Program-made: the position numbers and the translations under genes
The notes under the pieces: generated by a model
Database searches by the model: none
Told to the model about the DNA's origin: nothing
The model's input: the letters and a program-made list of their open reading frames with translations, nothing else
Source: Planctomycetota bacterium
GTDB taxonomy: Bacteria; Planctomycetota; Uabimicrobiia; Uabimicrobiales; JABWCH01
Length of the DNA: 46,794 nucleotides
Direction of reading: 5' to 3'
Assembly (NCBI GenBank): GCA_020057085.1
Contig: JAGVGO010000246.1
Coordinates: forward strand, 1-46,794
Shown: in pieces, positions 17,479 to 27,084 of the stretch
Layout: the number at the start of each line of letters is the position of its first letter
How positions within the stretch are numbered: the first letter of the stretch is position 1

Positions 17479-19656
17479 ATGTTGAATGATTTGAACGATA
17501 GAACAATGTTGAATGACAAGCCTGCTATCCTGGCGGTTGACGACTGTTCCGTATCGCTGACGCTGTTGGTCAACTTACTGAGTCCGCTGGGTTACCAGGT
17601 ACGTACGGCCGACAGCGGCGAACTGGCATTGGCCGCCGTGGCCGCCAACCCGCCGGACCTGATTCTGCTCGATGTCCGCATGCCGGGCATTGACGGGCTT
17701 GAAGTGTGCCGGCGGCTCAAGGCGCGCCCTGAGTCGCGGCACATTCCTGTCATCTTGATAAGTGCGTTTGCCGAAGTGAAAGAATGGGTGGCGGGTCTGC
17801 AACTGGGCGCGGCCGACTACATCACCAAGCCATTTCAAGCCGAGGAACTGCTGGCGCGCGTCCAGACTCACCTGGCTTTGCAGTGTGCCCATGTGTCGCT
17901 CGCACAACAGGCGGCTGCACTCCAGGCGCATGTGGCGGAGATCGAACGCATGAACCGGCTGTATGCCACCCTGAGCCAGGCCAACCAGACCATCGCCCGC
18001 TGCAAGTCGCTCGCGGAGTTGTTTCCCAACCTCTGCCGCGTGGCGGTCGAGTTTGGCCAGTTCAAGATGGCCTGGATTGGCTTGCGAATCGCCGGCAGAG
18101 ATCGAGTGAGTGCCTTTGCTCGCTATGCAGCGCCGCAGGACGCGCCCCTCGCGTTGCCCTGCCAGGACTGCCAGGACTGCGGCTGCAGTATCACTGTCGA
18201 AGCCGTGCGCACCGGCCGCCCTTGCTTGAGCAACGACTTACAACACGACGAACGCACAGCCTGCTGCCATGCGGTATTGTTCCAACTCGGCGTCCGCTCC
18301 TGCGCCGCCTTCCCGTTCCACCTTCATGGCGAGGCGTGTGGCACATTCGCCCTCTGTTCGGCCGAGGCAGACTTCTTCAACGCAGCCGAGGTGTATCTGT
18401 TGGAAGAAGTGTGCCTCGACATCTCTTATGCCATGGAAAACATCAAGCGAGAAGAGCAGCGTCAACAGGCGGAGGCAGATCGGGAGAAGCTGCAAGCGCA
18501 GTTAATCCAGTCCCAGAAGATGGAAGCGGTCGGGCGACTGGCCGGCGGCGTGGCGCACGACTTCAACAACATGTTGAGCGTCATCCTGGGACAAACAGAG
18601 ATGGCTCTCATAAATATGGAGCCGTCCGGGCCGCTCTTTTCTCGCCTGATGGAAATCCACAAAGCCGCCGAGCGTTCCGCCAATCTGACCCGGCAACTGC
18701 TGGCCTTTGCCCGCAAGCAGACCATCGCGCCCAAGGTACTCGACCTGAACGAGACACTGGAAGGGATGCTCAAGATGCTGCGGCGGCTCATCGGTGAAGA
18801 CATCGTGCTGGCCTGGCTGCCGGCCGACGGTCTTTGGCCGGTCAAGGTGGATCCGTCGCAAATAGACCAGATACTTGCCAACTTGTGCGTCAACGCCCGC
18901 GATGCCATCTCCGGCGTGGGCAAAGTGACTATCGAAACGAGAAACGTCGTTCTTGACGAGGCTTATTGCGCCGAGCATGTGGAGTGCGTTCCCGGCGACT
19001 ACGTTCTGTTGGCCGTGGACGACAACGGCTGCGGCATGGACAAGGAGACGCTAGGCAAGCTGTTCGAACCGTTTTTCACTACCAAAGAAATGGGAAAAGG
19101 CACCGGCCTCGGGCTGGCCACAGTCTACGGCATCGTCAAGCAGAACAAAGGTTTTATCAATGTTTACAGCGAACCGGGCCAAGGCGCGACCTTCAAAATT
19201 TACCTGCCACGCCACCTCAGCGAGGTCGAGCGGGTGCAGGATGAAGCTCCGACGGCGCTGGTCCGCGGCCACGAAACGATCTTGCTGGTGGAAGACGAAC
19301 CGTCATTACTGGAAATGACCCAGGCCATGCTCGAAAGCCTCGGCTACACCGTGCAGGCCGCCGCCACGCCGAGCGCGGCCATGCACATGGCAAAGGAACA
19401 CGCCAGCCACATCCGGCTGCTCATAAGCGACGTGGTCATGCCTGAGAAGAACGGACGGGAGCTGGCAAAAGATCTGACGGTACTCAATCCGAGCTTAGAG
19501 TGCCTGTTCATGTCCGGCTACACTGCTAACGCCATTGCCCACCACGGGGTACTCGACGAGGGTGTCCATTTCATCCCGAAGCCGTTCTCCTTGAAGACAC
19601 TGGCCGCCAAGGTGCGCGAGGTGCTGGATTACGGTAAGCAGCAACGACCAAGTTGA
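17479..19656 (+). CDS. Hybrid histidine kinase: REC - GAF - HisKA - HATPase - REC
   Basis: AILAVDDCS...LLDVRMPG...TKPF; GAF with HRP-like RTGRPCLSNDL; GGVAHDFNNMLSVILG; LCVNARDAISG; FEPFFTTKEMGKGTGLGLATVYGIV; C-terminal ETILLVEDEPSLLEMTQ...LISDVVMPEKNG...IPKPF. Confidence 0.93.
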   Translation: MLNDLNDRTMLNDKPAILAVDDCSVSLTLLVNLLSPLGYQVRTADSGELALAAVAANPPDLILLDVRMPGIDGLEVCRRLKARPESRHIPVILISAFAEVKEWVAGLQLGAADYITKPFQAEELLARVQTHLALQCAHVSLAQQAAALQAHVAEIERMNRLYATLSQANQTIARCKSLAELFPNLCRVAVEFGQFKMAWIGLRIAGRDRVSAFARYAAPQDAPLALPCQDCQDCGCSITVEAVRTGRPCLSNDLQHDERTACCHAVLFQLGVRSCAAFPFHLHGEACGTFALCSAEADFFNAAEVYLLEEVCLDISYAMENIKREEQRQQAEADREKLQAQLIQSQKMEAVGRLAGGVAHDFNNMLSVILGQTEMALINMEPSGPLFSRLMEIHKAAERSANLTRQLLAFARKQTIAPKVLDLNETLEGMLKMLRRLIGEDIVLAWLPADGLWPVKVDPSQIDQILANLCVNARDAISGVGKVTIETRNVVLDEAYCAEHVECVPGDYVLLAVDDNGCGMDKETLGKLFEPFFTTKEMGKGTGLGLATVYGIVKQNKGFINVYSEPGQGATFKIYLPRHLSEVERVQDEAPTALVRGHETILLVEDEPSLLEMTQAMLESLGYTVQAAATPSAAMHMAKEHASHIRLLISDVVMPEKNGRELAKDLTVLNPSLECLFMSGYTANAIAHHGVLDEGVHFIPKPFSLKTLAAKVREVLDYGKQQRPS

Positions 19657-19724
19657 GCGGCTATTTGTTTTTGCAACCAAAAGCAGCCAAGACAGGGTCA
19701 TTTTCATTTCATATGATCGCCGGT

Positions 19725-22700
19725 TTATTTGTATGGGTTCTCAGGGACTTCTTTGAGGCAACGGAAACCAACGTCGGCGAACCATTTGACAGGCTTGCGC
19801 TGCGACGCGCTGAAAGCTTGCATACGCAGCCACAGCTCGGCATAAGAGCCACCTTTGATCGGCGCAAACTCCTCCTTCGGGTCTTTATTGGCGTCGCCTA
19901 TTTTCTCCTGCTGACACCATTCAGCCACGTTGCCGGCCATGCCCACAATGCCAAACCACGACACGTCACCCGGAAATTCATCAACACGTGCAATTTCGCG
20001 TGTGGTTAGCTGGCTCGACGGTCGGTAATTGGCCTTGAAACTATGTTTCTTCTCATTGTAAGGCGCTTCATCGCCCCACGGATATCTGCGGCCGTCGCTA
20101 CTGCGCGCGGCATATTCCCACTGCTCTACCGTAGGTAGTTGTTTGCCTGCCCATTTGGCGTAAGCCTCAGCTTCATAGTATGTGACGTCGTTGACCGGTA
20201 AATTTTCCTCTTCGCCTGACAGTTTGCGAGCGAGCCAAGGCAGACGTCGCGGGCCTTTGCGTGCTTCGGCAAGCCATTCCTTGCCTTCCTTGCTCCACCA
20301 CAGAGGCAGATTTTGCTCTTCGTAGCCGCCGCTTTTCACAAAGCGGAAAAATTCTTTGCGCGTCAGCTCATGACGATCCATGTAGAATCCTTGCATCTGC
20401 TTCTCTTTAGCAGGGAATTCAGGATCATGAGGATTGCCTAAAACAGCTTTGCCGGCAGGTACGTACACCATCTCTTGCGGGCGGTTCAGGTCCTGCCAAT
20501 TTTTCTGTAAAAACTCTTTGCTGCCTGCATGCTGCGGCTGTATCCGCAGTGCCAGTTCAAAACAGGAGTAAGCCAGAAGCTGATCTTGTCGGCGATAATA
20601 TTCTTTGCCGAGCAGATAGCACAATTCAGACATCTGTTCGCATGTTTTACCGCTATCCACGATGACGCCCACTTGCGGCTTAGGCTGTTCTTCTTTGGCC
20701 TTTAGCGTCTCCAGTTTCTTGATTTCCTGACCATACAGGGCAGCGCATTTCTTGCTTTCCATATGTTCCGGATCGAATTGCAATGCCACTTCCATGCTGG
20801 CCAGAGCGACGTACGGTTCATTATACAAGTATGATTTTTCGCCGAGCTGGTAGCACAACTGTGCCAGGATTTTCTTGTCAACTTCGCCCTTTACCGGTTT
20901 GCTCTCCGTCTTGCCATCATTGGGTTTGATCGGCAACGGTTCATCTTTGCCGGGGACAGCGCCAATGGTCATGCCTTGTTGGAACAACTGACGCATTCTT
21001 TCGCCGATTTCAACCATGTTGGTGCGCAGTTGCGATGCACCGATGCGCAGGTCGGTGTCTATCTGGTAGGTTTTCTCTTCGAGATTCTTGACACGGCCTT
21101 TCAGAGTCTCCACCGTGTTGCTCACATTCAAGTCCTGGCTGGAGAACTGTTTGTCCAGTTTGGCAAGTTCGCCTTCGAGGTGGGTAGTGCGGTCGCTGAG
21201 CTTACCCATATCCTGGCGTGATTCCTTGTCGCGTTCTTTGGCTGTTTGTTCCAGTTTCTTTTCAAGCTCGGTGAGCTTGCCGCCAAATTTGTCCTCCGCT
21301 GTGTTTACAGCTTTGCTCTGTTCGTCATCGCGTTTGTCCAGCTTTTCCAGCTTGGCCTTGATTTCCATTTCAAAATCAAGTGAATCTTTGCGGTTCTTGA
21401 GGATATTGTCTTGCAGCGAACGACTGTCACCGTCCAGTTTTTTGTTTTGCGAAGAAAGTTTTTCGATGCTATCCTTGGCTGTTTTGATTTCGGTTTCCAG
21501 CACTTCACTGCGTTTGCTCTGTGCATTGTCAACTTCACGACTCTCTTTGAACTTGCTATTCAGGTCTTCGGCGGTACCTTGAATCTTTGCAGACTGTTTG
21601 TAAAGTTCGGCAATATCCTTTTCCTGTTTTTCGTCGCGTTTACCCGAATTGGCAAGTGACTCTCGCAGACTGACGGTTTCTTTCGTCAGCACTTCGTCCT
21701 GTTTACGCAAATTTTGCAGCTCGCCGTTGGTGTTGGTGTCCGCCTGTTTCAGGGAAGAGATATTGCTGCGCAATTCTTCCGAGGTGTTTTTGATGTCGTT
21801 GATGCTGCGTACGAATTCGAAATTCTGTTCACGGAATTTACTGAAATTCTGGTCGTTGGCGAGCTGTTTTTCTTTCACCTCATCACGTATCGTCTGTATC
21901 TGCTTGCCATACTGGTCACGGTTGGATTGGATGAGTTGGAAATAGGAACCACCTTCCGCTAAAGGCGGGGTGAGGGCTTCGAGTTTACGCACCTTGTCGC
22001 CCATTTCCTGAAAACGTGTATCGAGTGTGGCCAACTGCGTGAGACGAGTATCTATGGCTTTGACATTGCTTTCCAATGCGCCAAGCTGTTCGCGGCTCAA
22101 TTTGTCCTGTTGTTTGGCCAGGCTGGCGTTTGCCTCTTTGTTCGCGGCCACTTGCGTTTCGAGAGCCTTGTATTTTTCGGTCGTCTCGTCCAGTTGCGCC
22201 TGAAGTTTTTCCAGCTTCTTGTCCATGCTGGCCAACAGGTCGCCACGGCTCTCCCATTTCTGTAAGGCCGCCTCGAGAGTCTGTAGTTTACTTTCGTATC
22301 CTTTCTGCACGTCAGCGTTGGCTTGCAGACTCTTTTCCATCGTTTCCATGTAGGATGCCGCTTTGTCCCATTTTTGCGTCAGCTCGGAGGTGGGGACTCG
22401 CTTGTCAAGAGCCTGCACTGTACCTTGTACGGCTTTGACATCTTTGCCCATCTGGTCAACATTGTTTTCCAGGTTACGGATACCGGAAGTGAGAGGGTTG
22501 AGACTGCTGAGAGAGGCCAGTTTCTTTTGCTGCTGTTCTATCTCTTTGATTTTGTCTACCCAGATTCTCACTGGAACATAGTAACGAACCAGGCGGGCGG
22601 GGCGGCTGTTGTCGCTTTCGCCCTTCCAGGGATAATCGCTCAAATCTGATTTTACCTGTTTGGCCAGATTCCACATTGCCTCGGTCGGGAGGATCCATCC

Positions 22701-23060
22701 CGTGTGCATGGCGTATGCTCGTGCCTCGGCCAAGGAGATTCCTAACACGGGCTGGTCTTCGGTGCCCTGTGGCGGATTACCGGCACTCCATGTCCTGGGC
22801 GCATAATTTCCCTGGTTATCCTTGAATTTGCCCATATTTTGCAGAGTGTCGTAGTCCCAAAGATGACGCTTCAGGTAACCATTTCTCATAATAAAACCGA
22901 ATAAATAATCCTGGTTCGTGACCTCTGGAGAAAGGTAAAAAGCCTCAATGCGGATACCATCTACTTCTCCGCTGGGAATCAAGATCATTTCCTGGGCGCC
23001 GGCGCAGACAAGCAAGCCCAGCAGGCAAATTAAGGTTGTTAGAAACCACCTTGCTTCCAT
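19725..23060 (-). CDS. Secreted coiled-coil protein with an FGE-sulfatase (SUMF1)-like domain at each end
   Basis: Signal peptide; N-terminal MILIPSGEVDGIRIEAFYLSPEVTNQDYL...LPTEAMWNLAKQ; central heptad-like region; TPR-like part; C-terminal MVYVPAGKAVLGN...LPTVEQWEYAARSSDGRRYPWGDE...GMAGNVAEW...IKGGSYAE...VGFRCLK. Confidence 0.88.
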   Translation of the reverse strand: MEARWFLTTLICLLGLLVCAGAQEMILIPSGEVDGIRIEAFYLSPEVTNQDYLFGFIMRNGYLKRHLWDYDTLQNMGKFKDNQGNYAPRTWSAGNPPQGTEDQPVLGISLAEARAYAMHTGWILPTEAMWNLAKQVKSDLSDYPWKGESDNSRPARLVRYYVPVRIWVDKIKEIEQQQKKLASLSSLNPLTSGIRNLENNVDQMGKDVKAVQGTVQALDKRVPTSELTQKWDKAASYMETMEKSLQANADVQKGYESKLQTLEAALQKWESRGDLLASMDKKLEKLQAQLDETTEKYKALETQVAANKEANASLAKQQDKLSREQLGALESNVKAIDTRLTQLATLDTRFQEMGDKVRKLEALTPPLAEGGSYFQLIQSNRDQYGKQIQTIRDEVKEKQLANDQNFSKFREQNFEFVRSINDIKNTSEELRSNISSLKQADTNTNGELQNLRKQDEVLTKETVSLRESLANSGKRDEKQEKDIAELYKQSAKIQGTAEDLNSKFKESREVDNAQSKRSEVLETEIKTAKDSIEKLSSQNKKLDGDSRSLQDNILKNRKDSLDFEMEIKAKLEKLDKRDDEQSKAVNTAEDKFGGKLTELEKKLEQTAKERDKESRQDMGKLSDRTTHLEGELAKLDKQFSSQDLNVSNTVETLKGRVKNLEEKTYQIDTDLRIGASQLRTNMVEIGERMRQLFQQGMTIGAVPGKDEPLPIKPNDGKTESKPVKGEVDKKILAQLCYQLGEKSYLYNEPYVALASMEVALQFDPEHMESKKCAALYGQEIKKLETLKAKEEQPKPQVGVIVDSGKTCEQMSELCYLLGKEYYRRQDQLLAYSCFELALRIQPQHAGSKEFLQKNWQDLNRPQEMVYVPAGKAVLGNPHDPEFPAKEKQMQGFYMDRHELTRKEFFRFVKSGGYEEQNLPLWWSKEGKEWLAEARKGPRRLPWLARKLSGEEENLPVNDVTYYEAEAYAKWAGKQLPTVEQWEYAARSSDGRRYPWGDEAPYNEKKHSFKANYRPSSQLTTREIARVDEFPGDVSWFGIVGMAGNVAEWCQQEKIGDANKDPKEEFAPIKGGSYAELWLRMQAFSASQRKPVKWFADVGFRCLKEVPENPYK

Positions 23061-23074
23061 AATTGTCCCTCTCT

Positions 23075-25153
23075 TTACTCATTTTGCACAATCACTGTTT
23101 GTCCGTTTCGCAAATCTTTAAGTTGTTTATTTTTTGGAGATACGATCTGGCGAATTACTAAATCTCCCTTGAAAATATCACCGGTTACCGGCCATAAGTT
23201 GTCATTGCTCTTGTCTGGCCGCACTTCACATTTGTATACTTTGTTATCTGCTTTGGTTTTGAGGACAAAGCTACGTTGCGCCTCCTGGATTACTGCTTCG
23301 CGAGGCACTTCGAGGATGCCCTGGTACTGTTTCTGGTATTGCAGCATAATTTTGCTGCCTTGTTTTACTTCATAGTCGGCCGGATTTACCAGTGCACTGA
23401 TGCGCCAGGTAACGGGCGTAGTGCCACGATCCTGGTAGATCTTATCTATCGTGCCCGTGAGAGTTTTCTCTTCCCATTTCAATTGAATCGCCTCCCCACT
23501 CTTCCAATCCAGGGCATCGCCTTCCGGTACTATAAATTCGGCTTGTAGCAGAGAGATTTCCACCAAAGGCTGTTGTGCCGCTACGGTGGTGTCGGAGGCT
23601 ACCAACCATTTGCGGATGACACCTTGTTGTGTAGCCATGAAAGTGGTCTTTTTGCCCTCTTCCCTGCTTTTTTCGGCTATACTTTTCTCCAGCTCATGGA
23701 TTTGCTGAGTCATTTGTGTTTCTTGGCGAGTGAGAAGATTGTTCAGGACTTGGCGATGTTGAGAGACATCCGCAGGTAACTCTTTTTCATAGTTTTTTTT
23801 CATTTCTTGATATTTTTGCAAATAGGCCTGGAATTCTTGGGTCGCCTTTTTGTACTCTCTCTCGTATTGTTGTTTTTCGTCTGGTTTTTTAGCCGCACTC
23901 AATTGTTTTTTCAAAGCCTGGGAGGTGCTGGAAGCTTTGGCGGTATTTGCTATCAACTCTTTGTGCGCTACCGCGGACTGTAAACGGCTTTGGCAACCGG
24001 CCATTTGCTTCTCCAATTCCTGAATCTGCCGAGTATCGGCTTCCTGCCACAAACTGGCGAGAGGAGTACCCACCTTCACCATCGTCCCGGCAGGCAACAA
24101 TTCTACGATTTTACCGGCTACCGGAGCATTGAGGCTCGTCATCTGTGCAGCAGGCAAAATTCCTTCTGACTGGCGGTCGCGCGCGATTGATTTTTCTTCA
24201 ATCTGATATAACTTCACTTTGACATTGGCGAGATCTGTCTGTTGTTTGGAGAAAAAAATAAAAAAAGCCAATACGGCAAACGCCAGGGTACCGGCCGCCA
24301 CAGTGCCGAAACTTTTTACTTTTTTGCGCCGTTGGCTTTCATCAATAGCCAGAGAGCGAGAGCTTTTATTGCCCGATGTGGAATCACTGCTGGCAATGTC
24401 TTCGCCGGTACTTTCCGCTAGATCCCAGGCTTCTTCAATAGCTTGATCTCGTGCATCGTATGGCGAAATATTCATCTCCGAATCAGTGAACAGCTCTTCC
24501 ATTTCTTTGTCACGTGGCAATACCTGATCTTTGGATTCAAATAACAGTTCACCGGTTTCCAGTAAATCATCTCCGCTTTCACGTTCAAATACCAGCTCTT
24601 CGGTGTCTGCCTTGATAGCATCGTAATTTTTGGGAACTCGTTCTTTATGTTGGTGGTAAATATCCAGCAAAGGTTGTTGGATATTTGTGTCGTTTGGTAG
24701 ACCGAGAAGCGATTTCGTTTCTGATGGTTGATTGTTCGCAATGACAGGTTTTTCATCTTTATCGGCAGCCTTTTCGCCAAGAAACATAAATCCAGTCTGT
24801 TCTTTCTCAGGAGTAGACGGCGACTCTGATATATCTTCTCCTATTTCACCATCTTCACCCATAGCAAACAAAGGTTTTGGGGTCTCTTCCTCTTCCGCTG
24901 TGTCTTCGCTATTCTTTTCGTCATCTTCGACTATTTCTTCTATTAGCAGAGCATCTCCTTCCTTGTGCGCGACAATCGTGTCTTGGTCCATTTTACTCAT
25001 TTTGAGAAGCTCGATATCTTCCTTGAGGAATTTAATCTTGTCTCCCTCACGGAAGGCTTTCACTTCCCCTTCCTGCATCATTCTTTCCAGTTGCTCGCGT
25101 TCCATCTGGAGCTCTCGGAGTACCTCATTAAAAGAATAAAATTCTTGTCCCAT
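23075..25153 (-). CDS. Excisionase-like HTH - acidic linker - TM - HlyD/biotinyl-lipoyl-like membrane fusion protein
   Basis: N-terminal YSFNEVLRELQMEREQLERMMQEGEVKAFREGDKIKFLKEDIELL; TM FGTVAAGTLAFAVLAFFIFFS; HlyD-like MTSLNAPVAGKIVELLPAGTMVKVGTPLASL...coiled coil...second lipoyl half. Start set at MGQEFYSF. Confidence 0.8.
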   Translation of the reverse strand: MGQEFYSFNEVLRELQMEREQLERMMQEGEVKAFREGDKIKFLKEDIELLKMSKMDQDTIVAHKEGDALLIEEIVEDDEKNSEDTAEEEETPKPLFAMGEDGEIGEDISESPSTPEKEQTGFMFLGEKAADKDEKPVIANNQPSETKSLLGLPNDTNIQQPLLDIYHQHKERVPKNYDAIKADTEELVFERESGDDLLETGELLFESKDQVLPRDKEMEELFTDSEMNISPYDARDQAIEEAWDLAESTGEDIASSDSTSGNKSSRSLAIDESQRRKKVKSFGTVAAGTLAFAVLAFFIFFSKQQTDLANVKVKLYQIEEKSIARDRQSEGILPAAQMTSLNAPVAGKIVELLPAGTMVKVGTPLASLWQEADTRQIQELEKQMAGCQSRLQSAVAHKELIANTAKASSTSQALKKQLSAAKKPDEKQQYEREYKKATQEFQAYLQKYQEMKKNYEKELPADVSQHRQVLNNLLTRQETQMTQQIHELEKSIAEKSREEGKKTTFMATQQGVIRKWLVASDTTVAAQQPLVEISLLQAEFIVPEGDALDWKSGEAIQLKWEEKTLTGTIDKIYQDRGTTPVTWRISALVNPADYEVKQGSKIMLQYQKQYQGILEVPREAVIQEAQRSFVLKTKADNKVYKCEVRPDKSNDNLWPVTGDIFKGDLVIRQIVSPKNKQLKDLRNGQTVIVQNE

Positions 25154-25458
25154 GAAACTCCCCTCAATTTGTGCTGAGTACCACGTCAAGCATGTCGGAT
25201 ATGTCGTCTTAAGATGATAAATTCCATAATCTTGCAATATATTATATATACTTTATTATAGCATGAATTTGTATGGAAATCGAGAAAATTCTTGTGGCAA
25301 AAATAATCTTGATGCGTTGCAAAAGCTTGAAAGCTTGACAAAGCCCAACTTTTTGGATAAGATCGTCTTTGTGAAAATTATGTAGACTATTGTTGCGTGC
25401 TTGCGGTTGGTTGCTAGGAGCTGCGAACCGCCAAGAAATTTCTGTCAAAGGTACATGA

Positions 25459-27075
25459 ATGTCTTATTTAGATCACGACACAGCCAGTCTTGTAAAAAGA
25501 CTACGCCTGTTCCCTTCCTCAGATAAAGCAAAAATTCTTCAGGGCTCTTTCACGCAAGCTGAACAGGCGCTGCAAGAAAAACTTAAGTTAGCAGAAACCG
25601 GGGGAGGGGAAGTCGCTATTCGGCGTTACCATGCTACTGGTAAAATGACTGCTCGAGAAAGAATTCAGGCGTGTTTGGATCCCAACACTTTCAATGAAAT
25701 TGACAAATTCGTAGGTAAAACAATTTTAGGAGATGGTGTGGTAGGTGGGTGGGGATTGGTCCATGACCGCAAAACTTTTATTTTTGCATGGGATTTTACC
25801 ATCATTGCCGGAACCTGCGGCCATGACAATGCCAACAAAATTGTGAAATTGCATGATATGGCGTTGAAAGAAGGGTGCCCCCTCATCGGCATCAACGATT
25901 CGGCAGGAGCACGCATTCAAGAAGGGATGTTGTCGCTTGCCGCCTACTCTCGCATTTTTTATGGAAACTCTGCCAAGCTGTCAGGCCGTATTCCCCAGAT
26001 TTCTCTCATCATGGGTAATTGTGCCGGAGGCGCTGTTTATTCGCCAGCCATGACAGATCTTATCATTATGACAGATTATTCCTTTATGGCCATCACCGGA
26101 CCCATAGTTCTCAAGGCTGCGACCGGCGTGAGTGTAAAAGCTTCTGAGTTGGGAGGCGCACGAATCCAAGAAGAAAGTGCGGGTCTGGTTCATCTTACTG
26201 CGCCAGATGACCTGAAGGCTCTCCAGTTCGTCCGTGAATTTTTAAGCTTCGTACCACAAAACTTCCGAGAAAAACCATTGATTCAGCCTACTACGGATCC
26301 CTGGGACCGTCCTACGGAAGTTTCACACGAAATACTCCAGGCAATAGAAGATAACGCCTTTGACATGCGTGTGATTGTTACAGATGTACTCGATGATGGC
26401 TATTATTTCGAGCTGCAGAAGAATTTTGCCCCAAACATATCGACTGGTTTTGGGCGCGTGGTAGGAATTCCAGTGGGAGTCATTGCCAATAACAGCAAAT
26501 ATCATGCAGGGTGCTTAGATATTAACAGTTCCTGTAAAGCGGCAAGATTCGTCAATTTTTGTAATCTTTTCAATATCCCCATCCTGAATTTCGTAGACGT
26601 GCCTGGCTTTCTCCCCTCCTTGGAACAGGAACGTGGGGGCATTATTCGCCATGGCTCGAAGTTGTTATTTGCCCAGTGTGTCGCCGATGTACCAAAGATT
26701 TCGCTCATCATTCGCAAATCCTTTGGTGGTGCATATTGCGTCATGCTAAGCAGAGATATTCATGCCGACCGGGCCTTTGCACTACCTTCGGCACAGATAG
26801 CCGTAATGGGAGGGGCGGGCGCTGTGGATGTGGTTTATCGCCGCGAGCTTACTGCCATTCAGGATGAAAAACAGCGAGAGAAACGCCGCCAGGAATTGAT
26901 AGTACTCTACAATAAAGAACACCTCAATCCATGGGAAGCGGCACAGGCGGGTAAAATAGACGATGTGATAGCTGCTACTCAGTTGCGTCGTGCTGTCGCT
27001 CAAGAATTACCTTCTCTTTTCGCCAGTTACCGCCCGGCCCAGGCGGATCGCAAGTATCCCAATATTCCTTTATAG
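25459..27075 (+). CDS. pccB: Propionyl-CoA (acyl-CoA) carboxylase carboxyltransferase subunit
   Basis: MTARERIQACLDPNTFNEID...IGINDSAGARIQEG...GNCAGGAVYSPAMTDLIIM...FVDVPGFLPSLEQERGGIIRHGSKLLFA...SFGGAYCVM. Confidence 0.93.
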   Translation: MSYLDHDTASLVKRLRLFPSSDKAKILQGSFTQAEQALQEKLKLAETGGGEVAIRRYHATGKMTARERIQACLDPNTFNEIDKFVGKTILGDGVVGGWGLVHDRKTFIFAWDFTIIAGTCGHDNANKIVKLHDMALKEGCPLIGINDSAGARIQEGMLSLAAYSRIFYGNSAKLSGRIPQISLIMGNCAGGAVYSPAMTDLIIMTDYSFMAITGPIVLKAATGVSVKASELGGARIQEESAGLVHLTAPDDLKALQFVREFLSFVPQNFREKPLIQPTTDPWDRPTEVSHEILQAIEDNAFDMRVIVTDVLDDGYYFELQKNFAPNISTGFGRVVGIPVGVIANNSKYHAGCLDINSSCKAARFVNFCNLFNIPILNFVDVPGFLPSLEQERGGIIRHGSKLLFAQCVADVPKISLIIRKSFGGAYCVMLSRDIHADRAFALPSAQIAVMGGAGAVDVVYRRELTAIQDEKQREKRRQELIVLYNKEHLNPWEAAQAGKIDDVIAATQLRRAVAQELPSLFASYRPAQADRKYPNIPL

Positions 27076-27084
27076 GAAATAGCC

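Noticed and set aside
17784-18797. 337-aa plus-strand ORF in an alternative frame
   Set aside because: Arg/Gly/Pro-rich frame-shifted reading of the hybrid histidine kinase in high-GC DNA.
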